This document shows positions 45,623-56,850 of a stretch of DNA of 64,000 bases, piece by piece (position 1 is the stretch's first letter; every line of letters begins with the position of its first letter). This DNA comes from Microdochium bolleyi (lineage: Eukaryota; Ascomycota; Sordariomycetes; Xylariales; Microdochiaceae). A program made the position numbers and the translations under genes. A model generated the notes under the pieces. That model saw nothing but the letters and a program-made list of their open reading frames with translations, had not been told where the DNA came from and ran no database searches. The stretch spans positions 558,001 to 622,000 of the forward strand of contig KQ964252.1 in assembly GCA_001566295.1 (NCBI GenBank), written 5' to 3'.

Positions 45623-48508
45623 ATGCGGCACAAAATGTCCTCCAGGGCCTCGGCAGTGGCCCTCGTGGGCATAGCATGTTTGTCAGGGATTGCGGCACAG
45701 GAGACTGGCTACATTAGCGGAACGAGTGTCGATGGCTTCGACAACCCGCGACTCGCGCCGGACAGGACACCGACACTCTACACCGGCGACTTTGGCGACT
45801 GCCTCGGCGGAGAAAGTCTGCTCAACATCACACAATTCGACGCCGCCCTATACTGGGACAATGCCACAATACTCATGCACCTGGACGGCAGAACTAACAT
45901 CCGAAGCGAGGACGTCATGCTGCACTTCTCCTTGGACGCATACGGAGACAGCAGGTACAGCAGAGTAATCGACCCCTGCCGAAGCAACATGACAAGTCTG
46001 TGTCCCATGCGCGCAGGCCAGTCTATCGGGGCTCTGGGTGTCTTTGCCGTCACAGCGAATCAGGTGTCCGCCATTCCGCAGATGGCGTTCAGCATGCCCG
46101 ACGTCGAAGGAGTGGCGCGGGTTCAGATCTTTGCCAACTCGTCCAAGACAGAGATTGCGTGCTTCCAGGCCAGTCTGAGGAACGGCAAGACAGTCTCACA
46201 GCCAGCAGCTGTAAGCTCCACGCTCGCCGTATTCACTGTCATCGCGATTATTGCGTCGTTTGCCACGGCGGCCTACGGTGTAAGCATGGCACATATGCGG
46301 ACCCACTATGCCCATTCGTTGTCGGTGCTGGTCGTCTTCGAGACTTTCCAGTCCATCTTCCTCACAGGTGCACTCTCGCTGCGATGGCCAGCCATCCTCC
46401 CAGCCTGGTGGAGCAACTTTTCCTGGGCTACAGGCATAATACCAGCCACTGGGATTGTTCACGGCGTCAACTCCTTTGTTGGAATCAGTGGAAATGCCAG
46501 CCAGGTCGGTGGCGCGGGATCGACAGTACTGAATAACAACGGTGGCTTGACACAGCTGATCTATGGGCGGTTGCCCCTGAGCAATATTGCTAGAGCGGGC
46601 AGCGAAATCCTGCAGAGGCGGAGCTTGGACTTGTCGCCCCTTGCGGTCCGCCAATCGATCAGCGCAGCAGCTGCTTACAACGACGCCTGGAACGGCGCAC
46701 CCGTCCTCCCAGGCTTGCCGCTTCCTGGCGATGAGCGGGGCTTTGCTCAGACATTATCAATACTGTCTATGCCTGCGCAGAGCGCATTCGTTGTAGCTGT
46801 GATCTGGACAGCCGTTGCCATCGCGCTGGTGCTTCTCTGCTGCGCCACCCTCAAGGTCTCTCTTGAAGGGCTGGTGGTCCTCAAGTGGATAAAGCAGGAC
46901 CGACTACAGTTCTACCGTACACAATGGCTCGGCTATCTCGCCGTCGCTGTGCTCCGTACATGCTTGATCGCGGTCTTTCCCATGGCCACCTTGGCTCTAT
47001 ACCAATTCGCCACAGGCGATGGGGCTTCAGCCGTAGCAGTTGCTGCTGTCGTCTTCATCATTTTCCTAGCCGGGACATGCTTCCTCGTCTGGCACGCACT
47101 TTACGCTCGCTTCCGGCATGGCAAATTTGCCCTTGCCTCGGATCGCATTCTGCTCCGCCCAGCACGGTTGTTCAAGGTCATTCCTTTCGTGGCACCAGTA
47201 CGCCTGAGCCAGTTGAAGGAGTCCGAGTTCGCAAAGAAGCCCAGAGGCTCATTGCCGTTCCTTCGACTGCATTTCATAGACGAAAATCCGTCAAGACAGA
47301 GCGCCCACGAAGACGAGCCGTACATCAAGCAACATGGCTGGCTCTCAGCACGATATCGCCTGTCGCGGTGGTGGTTCTTTTCCTGCTGGGCTGCATACCA
47401 GGTTGTTCGGGCATGCTTCTTGGGTGGCGCCGCGGCCAATCCGCTCGCCCAGGTGTTCGGCCTCTTCATGGTCGAGATTCTGGCGTTTATCATCTTGTGC
47501 ACACTGAACCCATACGAAGGACAGAGGAACACTGCCCTGGCTGTATGGCTCTTGGGCCTGGCCAAGGTCATAACTTCAGGGATGTCGATCGCGTTCCTAC
47601 CCGACTTCTACCTGAACCGCGTCGCCACGACCGTCATTGGGCTGTTCATCATCATTGTCCAGGCGCTGCTGACTGCCGCTGTACTGATTTTGATCGTTCT
47701 CGGGTGCATCTCGACATGGATGTCGCTCTACCGCAACAGGGAGCAATTTGTCACAGACAAGCTCGACGACATGCGCATTAAGTACTACGACCACATCGCG
47801 GAAAGTGCCAAGGACGAGAAGAAGCCATCATACGAACAGAGGCGCAGACAGAAGCCGAAGAGCACCTACATGGTCAACACCATGGCGACAGGGAACCAGT
47901 CGGACATAACACCCGTGCAGATCCCGGCCCCGATACTGCCGCACTCGTCGAGACACAAGACGGCGCATTCTTTTGCGGTCAACAATGTCCGCCGGCTCTC
48001 CAAGATTGAGGATGAGGACGACGAGCCGGTAGACGAGATCAAGCCGACTTACACACCCACGATACGCAACAGCCATCGCGGGAACCGGAGCCGGACTACG
48101 AGCATGAGCTCTATGCACTCAACGTCGAGTCTGCCGCGTGGAGCACGGCCACACCGTGTCTCGTGGAGCTCGTATGACTTCACCGTGGATCAGGCCGGTC
48201 GTCAAGAGCGCAGGCCTAGCTCGGCGATCGCTGCGGGACCATCAGTTCCACCCCAGGGCCATGCACAACAACTGGAGAACAACGGCGACGCTTGTGAGAT
48301 ACAGCCTGCAAACACGACGACACCCACGACGGCAACAACATCGCCGGAAGATCTGGTTGCGTCACCAGCGGAGACTGCGGTTGTGCCAACCGAAGCGGTC
48401 AGCTCCCCGCCAGGCCCAGAACCGACCATCACACGAAAGAGCGTTGCGATTGAGGGATCGAGCGCGGAGCCGGCTGCGAGCAGCACGGCAAGTGAACCGG
48501 CTCCCTGA
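45623..48508 (+). CDS. Flc/TRP-like membrane protein (flavin carrier family)
   Basis: Intronless gene of 961 residues. I use the ATG at 45623; the open frame begins 14 codons earlier but without an ATG. A signal peptide (ALVGIACLSGIAAQ) is followed by an ML-like luminal domain (about 28-200) with paired Cys and N-x-S/T sites. A polytopic TRP-like region follows (about 205-720), with at least eight hydrophobic segments such as VSSTLAVFTVIAIIASFATAA and FVVAVIWTAVAIALVLLCCA. A hydrophilic cytosolic tail of about 250 residues contains Arg/Ser-rich and Thr/Pro-rich stretches. This layout is that of yeast Flc1-3, fission yeast Pkd2 and their fungal relatives, which are implicated in ER or plasma-membrane transport, calcium signalling and cell-wall integrity. 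The exact transported species cannot be read from sequence. Confidence 0.92.
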   Translation: MRHKMSSRASAVALVGIACLSGIAAQETGYISGTSVDGFDNPRLAPDRTPTLYTGDFGDCLGGESLLNITQFDAALYWDNATILMHLDGRTNIRSEDVMLHFSLDAYGDSRYSRVIDPCRSNMTSLCPMRAGQSIGALGVFAVTANQVSAIPQMAFSMPDVEGVARVQIFANSSKTEIACFQASLRNGKTVSQPAAVSSTLAVFTVIAIIASFATAAYGVSMAHMRTHYAHSLSVLVVFETFQSIFLTGALSLRWPAILPAWWSNFSWATGIIPATGIVHGVNSFVGISGNASQVGGAGSTVLNNNGGLTQLIYGRLPLSNIARAGSEILQRRSLDLSPLAVRQSISAAAAYNDAWNGAPVLPGLPLPGDERGFAQTLSILSMPAQSAFVVAVIWTAVAIALVLLCCATLKVSLEGLVVLKWIKQDRLQFYRTQWLGYLAVAVLRTCLIAVFPMATLALYQFATGDGASAVAVAAVVFIIFLAGTCFLVWHALYARFRHGKFALASDRILLRPARLFKVIPFVAPVRLSQLKESEFAKKPRGSLPFLRLHFIDENPSRQSAHEDEPYIKQHGWLSARYRLSRWWFFSCWAAYQVVRACFLGGAAANPLAQVFGLFMVEILAFIILCTLNPYEGQRNTALAVWLLGLAKVITSGMSIAFLPDFYLNRVATTVIGLFIIIVQALLTAAVLILIVLGCISTWMSLYRNREQFVTDKLDDMRIKYYDHIAESAKDEKKPSYEQRRRQKPKSTYMVNTMATGNQSDITPVQIPAPILPHSSRHKTAHSFAVNNVRRLSKIEDEDDEPVDEIKPTYTPTIRNSHRGNRSRTTSMSSMHSTSSLPRGARPHRVSWSSYDFTVDQAGRQERRPSSAIAAGPSVPPQGHAQQLENNGDACEIQPANTTTPTTATTSPEDLVASPAETAVVPTEAVSSPPGPEPTITRKSVAIEGSSAEPAASSTASEPAP

Positions 48509-49345
48509 TCAGGAAGGGACAGGAGGAAGCTCGATTTCAGACGTATGGTTTTACTTTCATGTTACATATACCTTTCCATAGCGCGGCGTCTTTTTTTTTT
48601 CCCCAGGTCCGGGTGCGATACTTCCGTTTCAGACTCCTCGATGGTTTCTAGATTGTGAACTCTTCGCTCAACAGATTCGCGAATCTATCATTTTCTGTTT
48701 CCACCCATGAAGTGAGTCAACATTGCGAAGTGGGATGATCCTTTTCCCCATGTGAAAGCAAATCAAGGTTATAGCCATGATTATGGTCATCTCCGATTGC
48801 GGGATGATTCATAGTGCGCCGTCACCTGGTGCGTCGCTGAGATGCCGGGGAGAGGAAAACCGACAGTTGTTTGGACAATCGTGTTTGGAGAATGAGTTGC
48901 CAGGTGTGCATGGGGTTGAATGTCAGATTGTGGCGGAGCCACCGTCCCGCATCCTTCGACGTGTATGATGACTCCCTCCCACACACAGCACCCCCGGCGT
49001 AAGATATCTCGTCTTTGGAACTTCGTACTTGCCGAGGTCATACCATGCACGAACCAGAGTGAGGTGCAGACACGGCATCGAAGTCTCGGGAAAGTGCAGA
49101 TATACTTTCCGTCTGTGCATCACTGGGGGAGTCGCAGGTACAAAGGCGGTCGGCCTTCCCCTCTTACGTCCCCCGTAAGATCTGGGTCGATCTTGTTTAC
49201 AGAGTCAGGGCATCAGGAGATCAACTTCGTAGGCCACGTATACGTGTACCTGCACCGAACGGGAACATCTTCTACGCACGGAAACACACAACTCCAACGG
49301 CTTCCTATTGAGTCTTTCATCAGGGGCGCTTAGTAGAAGCGGATC
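48509..49345. other. intergenic, no gene seen
   Basis: A T-tract at about 48,591-48,600 lies soon after the Flc-like stop. The remainder precedes the F-box-like gene. A 66-codon minus-strand frame near 48,923-49,123 was considered and not accepted. Confidence 0.45.
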
Positions 49346-50625
49346 ATGGACGACGAAGCAACGGCGCAGGCGACCGCCAACAGCGCGCATATCGGGAACA
49401 GCAGCAGCGATGACTGCGAGAGGACTGTTACCAACCAGCCAGGTGGACCACGAAGGGGACAGGACGACCGAGTGCAGGCGTTGTCGAGTTCCACGGCTGC
49501 TCTCTCGTTACATGAACCCAAAGGAGAGGATGTTCTCCTCCCACCGGCAACAGAGGTAGCAGGTGCAGCGACAGCAGCAGAAGCAGGACCATCAGCCTGC
49601 ACGCGCGCCCTCGCGATGCCCGAGATTCTCGCCGAGATACTGAGCTGGGTGGCCGCGGACACGACGTGGAGTTCGTGCGCCAGCGACGACACCGACACAG
49701 GCGCAGGCGCCGGCTCCGGCGAGGACACTGGCAGCGAAGACGATGACGTCGAGGAGAAGGAGGAGGAGGAGCCATACGGCACCCCGGGTGTCCTCGCCCG
49801 CTGCGCCCGCGTCAACTCGCTCTGGTTCTCGCTGTCCGTCGCGCACCTCTGGGAGGACATGGCGTTCGTCACGTGGCCCCTGGGCGGCGGACTCAGCGGG
49901 ATGACGCGGTGCCTGTACCTGGTGCCGGACGCGGAGCGGCGGCGGGCGTACGCGCGGTGCGTGAGGTGGGCTTATGTCGGCGGCCTGGTGCCTTTACCAT
50001 CATCACCATCACCATCATCATCATCAGCAAATGATGCCAGCCCTCGGGGGATGAAATACTGGGACACGCGGCTCCAGGCGTGGAGCGAGGACGTCTCGCG
50101 CGCCGCGGTCGACGAGATGTACGATGGCCTCGAGTTCCCGCTGCTCGAGGAGCTCGAGATCTGGATGGCGGGCTGGCGCGAGTCGGGACACCCGCCGAGG
50201 ATACGCGGGGCGCCGCGGATGAAGACGCTGGCGCTGAACCCGTCGTTCGACATGTACCCGGACACGTACCGCGTCGGGCAGGACGAGATGGGGTCGATGC
50301 TGGAGGAGATACCGGTGAGTCTCTTTGTTTTATTTTATGCTTGTTTCTCGAACTTCTGGGTATTCGAGGCACACCCAGGCCTAAACCCACCCTCAAACGG
50401 ATGTGACCTCGTTATACCCCCGCGGAGACGGACCATGCTGAATCTCAGAGACGGGGTGGGCGCGCACAGGACATATTTCCGGACCTCGAGGAGTTCTCTA
50501 TCCACGACGCCTGCCTGGCGTACCCGGGTGCCTTTGACAAGTTTGCCAAGCGCATGCCAAAGCTGCGCGTCTTCGACCACGCTGCGGCGGTCGAGACGAT
50601 GGGGGAGCCCGCCTCGAGTACATAA
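49346..50625 (+). CDS. F-box-like protein
   Basis: Two exons, 49346-50314 and 50470-50625, give 374 residues. The intron has a GTGAGT donor and a GCACAG acceptor, phase 0, and joins LEEIP to DIFPDLEEFSIHD. The N-terminal 80 residues are low complexity. LAMPEILAEILSWVA (about 88-102) is an F-box-like first helix, interrupted by an acidic Asp/Glu-rich insert (about 112-143). ARCARVNSLWFSLSVAHLWEDM, the second half of a fungal F-box, follows. Leucine-rich-like segments come next (LLEELEIWMAGW, LEEFSIHDACL). A Ser-rich tract is encoded by an ATC-type microsatellite near 49,990-50,030. The role as an SCF adaptor is inferred. The protein is short after the second exon and may be partial, but a stop follows cleanly. 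Confidence 0.75.
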
Positions 50626-51150
50626 GAACAGGGGTTTCCTGGGTTTCGCCTGAAAGCAATTCGCTGTCCTCCGAACCGTTAGACACAGCTACATGGCCAA
50701 TGCGGAGGCCTTGGAGCGCTGACCATTCGACATATCCCCCATGATTTAGACTTACCTTCAACAATATGGGAGGTGGAGGAAAACATTTATCTGAGTGACT
50801 GGTTCCGTGTGGACTTATTGATATACAATCTCGTTATTCTCGGTCGTCATCAAAGTAACAGCCTCTTCCATGTCTATTGGTGATTTCTAGTCTAATCTAG
50901 TTGCTTTGGGCAGTGTGTATACAATTCTAAGAGACAACAAAAGAGAATCGAGCACAAGAAAGCAAATTGCCACAGGCCATCTACGCAACCACACAGAACA
51001 CCCGGCCTCACAACCTGTTCGTGCACCGGACGTCGGTATGAGTGATGATAGGGTTACTGGTCCAAGGTCAGCAAGTCAGCAAACTCGGGCAAGGTACTTG
51101 ATAGAGCAGTCTCTCGTGCTGTCCGCTTTCTGAAGAAATAAAGATTGCAA
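50626..51150. other. intergenic between convergent genes
   Basis: No gene recognised. An AATAAA at 51137-51142 on the plus strand lies between the F-box-like gene and the small Cys-rich gene. Confidence 0.5.
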
Positions 51151-51415
51151 TCATACCTCTTCCCGCTTCACTTTTTTGTGGTGCTCCTTGCACTTGCGGC
51201 ACTTCTCGTGCATACAGGTCGGCGTGACGCACTGCGGCTGCCACAGACTGTACCCGCCGTCGCCGCAGCGGTGCTGTTGGCCATATGCGAGGTCAGTAAG
51301 CCTCAGGCACGGGTGGCTGTGGATGCCCAGTGTGCAAAGAGTCTCCAGATGGAGAAAGAAAACTTACGCAGTACCAGTGTGTGACGATCTCGTACTTGAT
51401 TTTGTGGTTGCCCAT
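51151..51415 (-). CDS. 56-residue Cys-rich, zinc-ribbon-like protein
   Basis: Two tiny exons on the minus strand, 51415-51368 and 51273-51151, are joined at phase 0 by a 94-base intron with a GTAAGT donor and a CCAACAG acceptor. Exon 1 is MGNHKIKYEIVTHWYC and exon 2 starts HRCGDGGYSLWQPQC. The six Cys fall in the order C16-x2-C19, C31, C36, C41-x2-C44, with His at 17, 38, 47 and 48, which suggests a small zinc-binding fold. A basic tail (KEHHKKVKREEV) follows. Many filamentous fungi encode short zinc-ribbon-like proteins with a W-x-C-x2-C-G start and a C-x2-C end, but I cannot name the family. The final GAGGTATGA could also be a splice donor, so a further exon is possible. It is transcribed divergently from the palmitoyltransferase gene. 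Confidence 0.65.
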
Positions 51416-52677
51416 TGTAATCACGAAAAGGGTCTGAGGAAACAAGATGGCTGTCTGCCGTCTGTTGGAGACGTTGTCCGAACGAGACGTAGTATTGTCT
51501 AAATCGCGGTGGATGGCAGTATCATGAGATGTTAGACGGCACTTGCACGCTAACTTGTGGCATCCCTCGCGGACTTATACGGTCCTCTTGGGTGATTCCT
51601 ACAAAGTGTCTAAAGCGTCGGTGAGCAGTGTGCGCCTGGCACGGCGGTGCTGCGGTCCTCGAAGCATCTCAACATCGTCATTTCTATCCCCACGACATGC
51701 TATCTATCTCGAGGCGAGCGGAAAGGATTGGACGCGGACGACTTGTGCCGGCAGGTCGATGCAGACCACCCGCCACTGTCGTGCTTCCCAGGCACGGCCA
51801 TCCGGGCGGCCATTTCGACACCGGCGTATTCGAGTCTCAGAAAAATTGGAGGAATGTGAGGCGACGAGGAATCACCACCACCACACCGAGAAGCCCGGAT
51901 GTGGCTGAGCATCATGTCGAGACTGCTGAACGGGCAGCCCAGGCCGCCACACCGGCGGCAGGTGCGAACCGTCTGCAAGGCAATCGGATGGGAAGAAGGC
52001 GGCGACTGCTTCCGTTGCAGTAAAGCTCACTTGTTTCATAAGAGGACGTTGAGATTGGCGGATACCAGCCAGCACATGGTGGAAGGAAAGGAATGGGTCG
52101 CGGCGAGGCTGATACCGGTAGGCGCAGCCGGGACGTTTTGCAGCTCAGCGACCACCGAAGTCATAGCTACGCCCGGATCGCATTGCTGGGGTCTGGTCTG
52201 GTCTGGTCAGAATGGACGCAGGCAGCCTTGCCAGGCGTCCAGAGACGGCTCGTGGCTGAGCAGCAGCCGGTCTAGATCAGCCCGCCCCAAAGACACAAAG
52301 ACACAAAGTCGTTGCCCGTCCGCAATGTCGAGTCCTGCGACTGGGCTTGTGCTCAAAGTTTCAGGCATGGCCGCAATCTCCTGCACATGCGAGCCGTGGG
52401 GATCGCCTGCTGTCGATGCCGAACCAGGATAACGGCTGGGCTAACGGCAGCACGGCAAGTGGGGATCGGAAATCACCAAGCACCAGCGCCTCGATTCGCA
52501 CGCCGCCGCCGCGCGGAAACCCCAGGCGCCGTCATGTGCACAACCACAACCACCACCACCACCACCGCCACCACCACTTCCGCTTCCACCTCCTCCGTCC
52601 GACCGATGTCTCTTTCGTGAGGCGCGCGACCCTCGACTGTCGCTGCCATCGTCTCTGCGCCAGACAATGCCCCGAAC
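51416..52677. other. divergent intergenic region
   Basis: Shared upstream region of the Cys-rich gene (minus) and the palmitoyltransferase (plus). It holds a GTCTG pentamer tandem at 52191-52207 and an ACC-type microsatellite at 52541-52575. Open frames here look like chance. Confidence 0.5.
52541..52575. repeat. imperfect (CAC)n microsatellite
   Basis: Mostly CAC/ACC triplets with single interruptions, about 100 bases upstream of the palmitoyltransferase start. Confidence 0.8.
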
Positions 52678-54096
52678 ATGCCGCTTGTCGAGAGTACCAG
52701 GACCGGCGCGCGCTGGATCACGCGCATCGTCCCCCTCGTCCTAGCTGCTGCATTCGGCTATGCCACCTTTGCCGTCGTCGCTGTTGTCTGTGGTACGCAC
52801 CACGCATCTCTGCACCAGACCTCACTGCATGCTGTCAACAGAGCACTGACTTCGTCTTCATTGTCTACCAATAGTCAACTTCTTCCTCGCACCGACCGGT
52901 CGCAATCCCGGCGCTGCCATCGCAGTTCTAGTTCTCTACTTCGTCCTCTTAACCCTCACCCTCGGCTCGTATGCCCGTGTGTTCACCACGGTCATCCTCG
53001 ATCCGGGCCTCGTCCCGCTCGGCCCCCTCGCAATCGAACGAAACCGCAGCGAAAAGACCAAGCCGAAAGCAGTCAAAGAGGACGGTGGCCTCGAGAGCAG
53101 AGCTTACTACTCCGGCCCAGATCGGAACCCAGACAGCCCCGGTCTCGAAGCCTTCTACTCAAAGGACGTCTTCGTCTGCGAGAGCGATGGCCGCCCCAAG
53201 TGGTGCTCGGAATGCTGCAACTGGAAGACAGATCGTGTCCACCACTCGAGTGAGATAGAGCGTTGCGTGCTGCGGATGGACCATTTCTGCCCGTGGGTTG
53301 GTGGCATGATTGGCGAGAACTGTAAGTGCCGACTGCACCGGCCCAATTAAAGATGCGAGACTGACATGGCGCAGCATTCAAATTCTTTGTCCAGTTCGTC
53401 TGCTACACTTGTGGTCTGTGTAGCGTCGTTCTTGGCGCTGCAGGGTCGATCTTGCGACGGCAGATACTCAAAGGCGAGGCGTTGAACCATCACATTATTG
53501 CCGTTATCATTCTCGCCGGATTCTTCGGCTTTTTCACTCTTCTCATGTCCACGAGTTCGCTGCGTTATGTCTTTCTCAACATGACCAACGTCGACATGCT
53601 GGGAGCTACCTCCAAGGTCTACCAGCTGGCAGTCCTCCTCCCACGAGGCGCATCGCCGCCCGCCTCAGGCAGCGCCCCGTATCCCACTGTCACATATCCA
53701 CTCCCCAAACTGGAGCTCGGCGTCAACGGAGAGGCCAACGGGGCCGGCAAGCACACTCCCGCCACGTCCTCTGACGGCACAGCACCCTCGCACCACGAAG
53801 CGCGAGATGCACTCGCCCACCGTACTTTTGCGATACTCAAGACAGAGCCCGGCGAGAACCCATGGCATCTCGGGTACTATCAGAACTGGAAAGAAGTCAT
53901 GGGCAACAATGTCCTTGACTGGTTCTTGCCTATAAGGAAGTCGCCGTGCATATTCCACGAAAGCCACGAGAGTTTCTATCCATTTGGTCCCCTCCTTGAT
54001 GAGGTCTGCGCCCGATATGGAGTTGCGAACCCCATCAGCAAGCAGGGGATGGAACTGGAGATGCGGTCGGTGGCAGAGACACGTCCTGCTGCGTGA
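52678..54096 (+). CDS. pfa5: DHHC-family palmitoyltransferase, Pfa5 type
   Basis: Three exons (52678-52792, 52875-53321, 53375-54096) give 427 residues. Membrane segments lie at about 14-37 (WITRIVPLVLAAAFGYATFAVV) and about 50-70 (IAVLVLYFVLLTLTLGSY). The Cys-rich DHHC domain is CSECCNWKTDRVHHSSEIERC, then MDHFCPWVGGMIGEN. Two further membrane segments follow around the third exon start and at IIAVIILAGFFGFFTLL. The active-site tetrad is DHFC (174-177) rather than DHHC. Yeast Akr1, Akr2 and Pfa5 carry DHYC, so a non-His third position fits the Pfa5 class. The enzyme would attach palmitate to Cys of membrane-associated proteins. The C-terminal tail (about 270-427) is long and cytosolic. Confidence 0.93.
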
Positions 54097-54786
54097 CAGA
54101 GCACGATATGACGATGTCACTTTCTGGGACGTACTGCGCCTTGTCTGGACGTCAGCCACGGGGGTAGTGGCATGTGGCAAAGCATAATGCAGGTTACGAA
54201 CATATATTCTACTACACACGATACACTCACTAGCGTCTTTCATTTTCCCATAGACTACCCATATAATATAATAATTCTCCATGAGATGGAGCAAGGCTTC
54301 TCATCCCTGGCTGTCGAAGCAGGATGCTGTAGCCACGGTAGCTTCATCATCTACTTGCTCAAAATTGCTCCGCGACATGAGAAATCAGCCGTACACGATG
54401 CAGTGCGAACATGCCGATAGCTCTCCTACTATTCCCACGGCGCTATGATTCAGAGTTTTGCGGTGCTGAAGGCAGAAGCTGAGAAGATGTAGTAAACACA
54501 CCCGAGGTCTACAAGAACCCACGGTGACGTCTTTGATGGGCCCACTTTTCCACACATTCACGTCTTTGGGAAGTCACGTCGCTGGACGTGTCTCGACAAA
54601 AGCTCAGCCGACAAGCGAATGAGGTGCTTGATGAGCTTCGTGCACGACGCATAGAGCAGTGCATCGGTTGCGTGCCACAATCATCACGTCTACCGCGTCT
54701 GTATCGAACATGATCTCGACCGTGTTATCTGACTTCCGAGCAGCTTTCCTGCACCGCTCGCCTTGACGACCTGCCAAGCTTCCGCA
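54097..54786. other. intergenic, no gene seen
   Basis: 3' region of the palmitoyltransferase and upstream region of the polymerase gene. No gene or clear promoter motif. Confidence 0.45.
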
Positions 54787-56850
54787 ATGGCCTCATCGCC
54801 GCAGTTCATGGCCTCATCACCAGGCTATGGCACCGGCCGCCGAAAGTCGCAGTTCACATACCGGCAGCTGGGTTTGCTTGCCTCGTACTCGACAAGCTCG
54901 CCGCTTAGGGTCATCAGTCACATCGATCTAGATGCCTTCTATGCACAATGTGAGATGGTCCGCCTCGGAGTCTCGGAGGACCAGCCACTGGCTGTGCAGC
55001 AATGGTAAGCGATATCGAACGATCTCAGGTCGAAGCAGCTCACTTACAATGACCACGACAGGCAAGGGTTGATTGCGGTGAACTATCCTGCACGGGAGTT
55101 CGGCATAGGAAGGCACTGTAACGTGACCGAGGCAAAGAAGCTGTGTCCGGACCTCATTGCTCAGCACGTCGCCACCTGGAAGGAAGGTGATGAGAAATGG
55201 GCGTACCACGACGACGCAGCCGCACATATCGGCACGCACAAGGTCTCTCTCGACCCGTACCGGCTCGAGTCGAGAAAGATTCTTGCCTTGGTCCACTCCC
55301 TGCTGCCTGCGAACCTTCAGAAGGTGGAAAAGGCCGGCATTGACGAGGTGTTTGTCGATCTATCTGCTCAGATACATTCCATCATGCTGGAGCGGTTCCC
55401 GGAGCTCGCAAACCCGCCGCCGTACGACGACCCTACTGAGAAGCTGCCCCTCCCGCCGATCACGGCGCTCGACTGGCAGGTCGACAACCTCGTTGACCTC
55501 GACAATGCTGACGACGAAGCCGACGATCCGGACTGGGATGATGTTGCCATCTCGATCGGGTCCGAGCTGGTGCGAGACATACGAGCTGCGGTGCGGGCCA
55601 AGTTGGGCTACACGTGCTCCGCGGGCATTGCCAGCAACAAGATGCTGAGCAAGTTGGGCAGCGGTTTCAAGAAGCCCAATCAGCAGACGGTCGTACGTAA
55701 TCGCGCTGTTCAGCAGTTCCTGTCGGGCATGAAGTTCACAAAGATACGGAACCTCGGCGGCAAGCTCGGCGACCAGGTTGCCGTGCGCTTCGAGACGGAG
55801 CAGATCAAGGACCTGCTTCTAGTGCCGGTGGAACAGCTCAAGTCGAAGATGGGCGAAGACACGGGCATATGGATCTACAACACGATTCGTGGCATCGATA
55901 CGAGCGAGGTCACGCCCAGGACTCAGATCAAGTCGATGCTGTCTGCCAAGTCGTTTCGGCCAGTCATAAACCATGAAAACCAGGCCATCAGATGGCTGCG
56001 AATCTTTGTGGCTGACATCTTCTCACGGCTGGTTGAGGAAGGTGTTCTGGAGAATAAGCGACGACCGAAGACGATACATCTCCAGCATAGACATGGAGGC
56101 ACGATGAAGTCTCGGTCCAGCGGGATCCCTCTTGGCAAGATCATCGATGAGACGATCCTGTTTGATCTCGCAAAGACACTTCTGCACCAGATCATCTCTG
56201 AAGGCCACGTGTGGCCCTGCGCCAACCTAAGTCTAAGTGTGGGCGGCTTCGAGGATGGCGTTACGGGGAACATGGGTATTGGTGCGTTTCTTGTCAAGGG
56301 CGACGAGGCGCGTGCAGCTGCGGCTGCAGCAAGCAATTCCCGCGTGGCTAGTCCATCGGCCACCCATCCAACGAATGAGCGCGACACGAAGGGCAGGCAA
56401 CGTGGAGAGCGCCCGAGCATCCAGCGATTCTTTCGGAAAGAGACGTCGAGCGGAGGAGAGGAGCCTGCTACCGACCCGAGTGAGACAGGATATGGAACAG
56501 ACCATGAAGCCCAGGATTCATGGCATGAAGACCAGTCAGGAGCGGCAAGAGCAGCGGGGCTCCTGGCCGAAGACGACGCGACCATGCCGGGCGATGATAC
56601 ATCAGTCAGCTGCCCTCGATGCAACGCCAAATGCGAGGACGAACTCGCTCTACAGAGTCATCAGGATTGGCACTTTGCCAAAGACCTCCAGGATCAGGAG
56701 CGCCATGCCACCACCACCAGTCAGCAGCCTCCACGACAGCAGCAACAGAGGCCCCTGGCCACTGCAGCTGCAGCATCGGGTTCTTCGAAGCGGTCCAACA
56801 AGACTGGCACGAAACTCGAACAGGGACAGAAAAAGTTGAAGTTTGGGTGA
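54787..56850 (+). CDS. rad30: DNA polymerase eta (Y-family translesion polymerase)
   Basis: Two exons, 54787-55004 and 55062-56850, give 668 residues; the 57-base intron splits a Trp codon. The first ATG is at 54787. The polymerase bypasses UV lesions such as cyclobutane dimers in the nucleus. Y-family motifs are clear: HIDLDAFYAQCE (45-56) with the metal-binding Asp, AGIDEVFVDLS (with D167-E168), and YTCSAGIASNKMLSKLGSG. A little-finger domain follows. The C-terminal region holds a ubiquitin-binding UBZ zinc finger, CPRC (590-593) with His606 and His610. An RPSIQRFF stretch before it resembles a PCNA-interacting motif but lacks the first Gln. The last residues (GQKKLKFG) are basic and could form part of nuclear targeting. 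Confidence 0.96.

Noticed and set aside
48923..49123. 66-codon minus-strand frame
   Set aside because: No family features; basic, His/Arg-rich end looks like chance.
51899..52432. 177-codon plus-strand frame upstream of the palmitoyltransferase
   Set aside because: Chance-like sequence crossing a pentamer tandem repeat; no family features.
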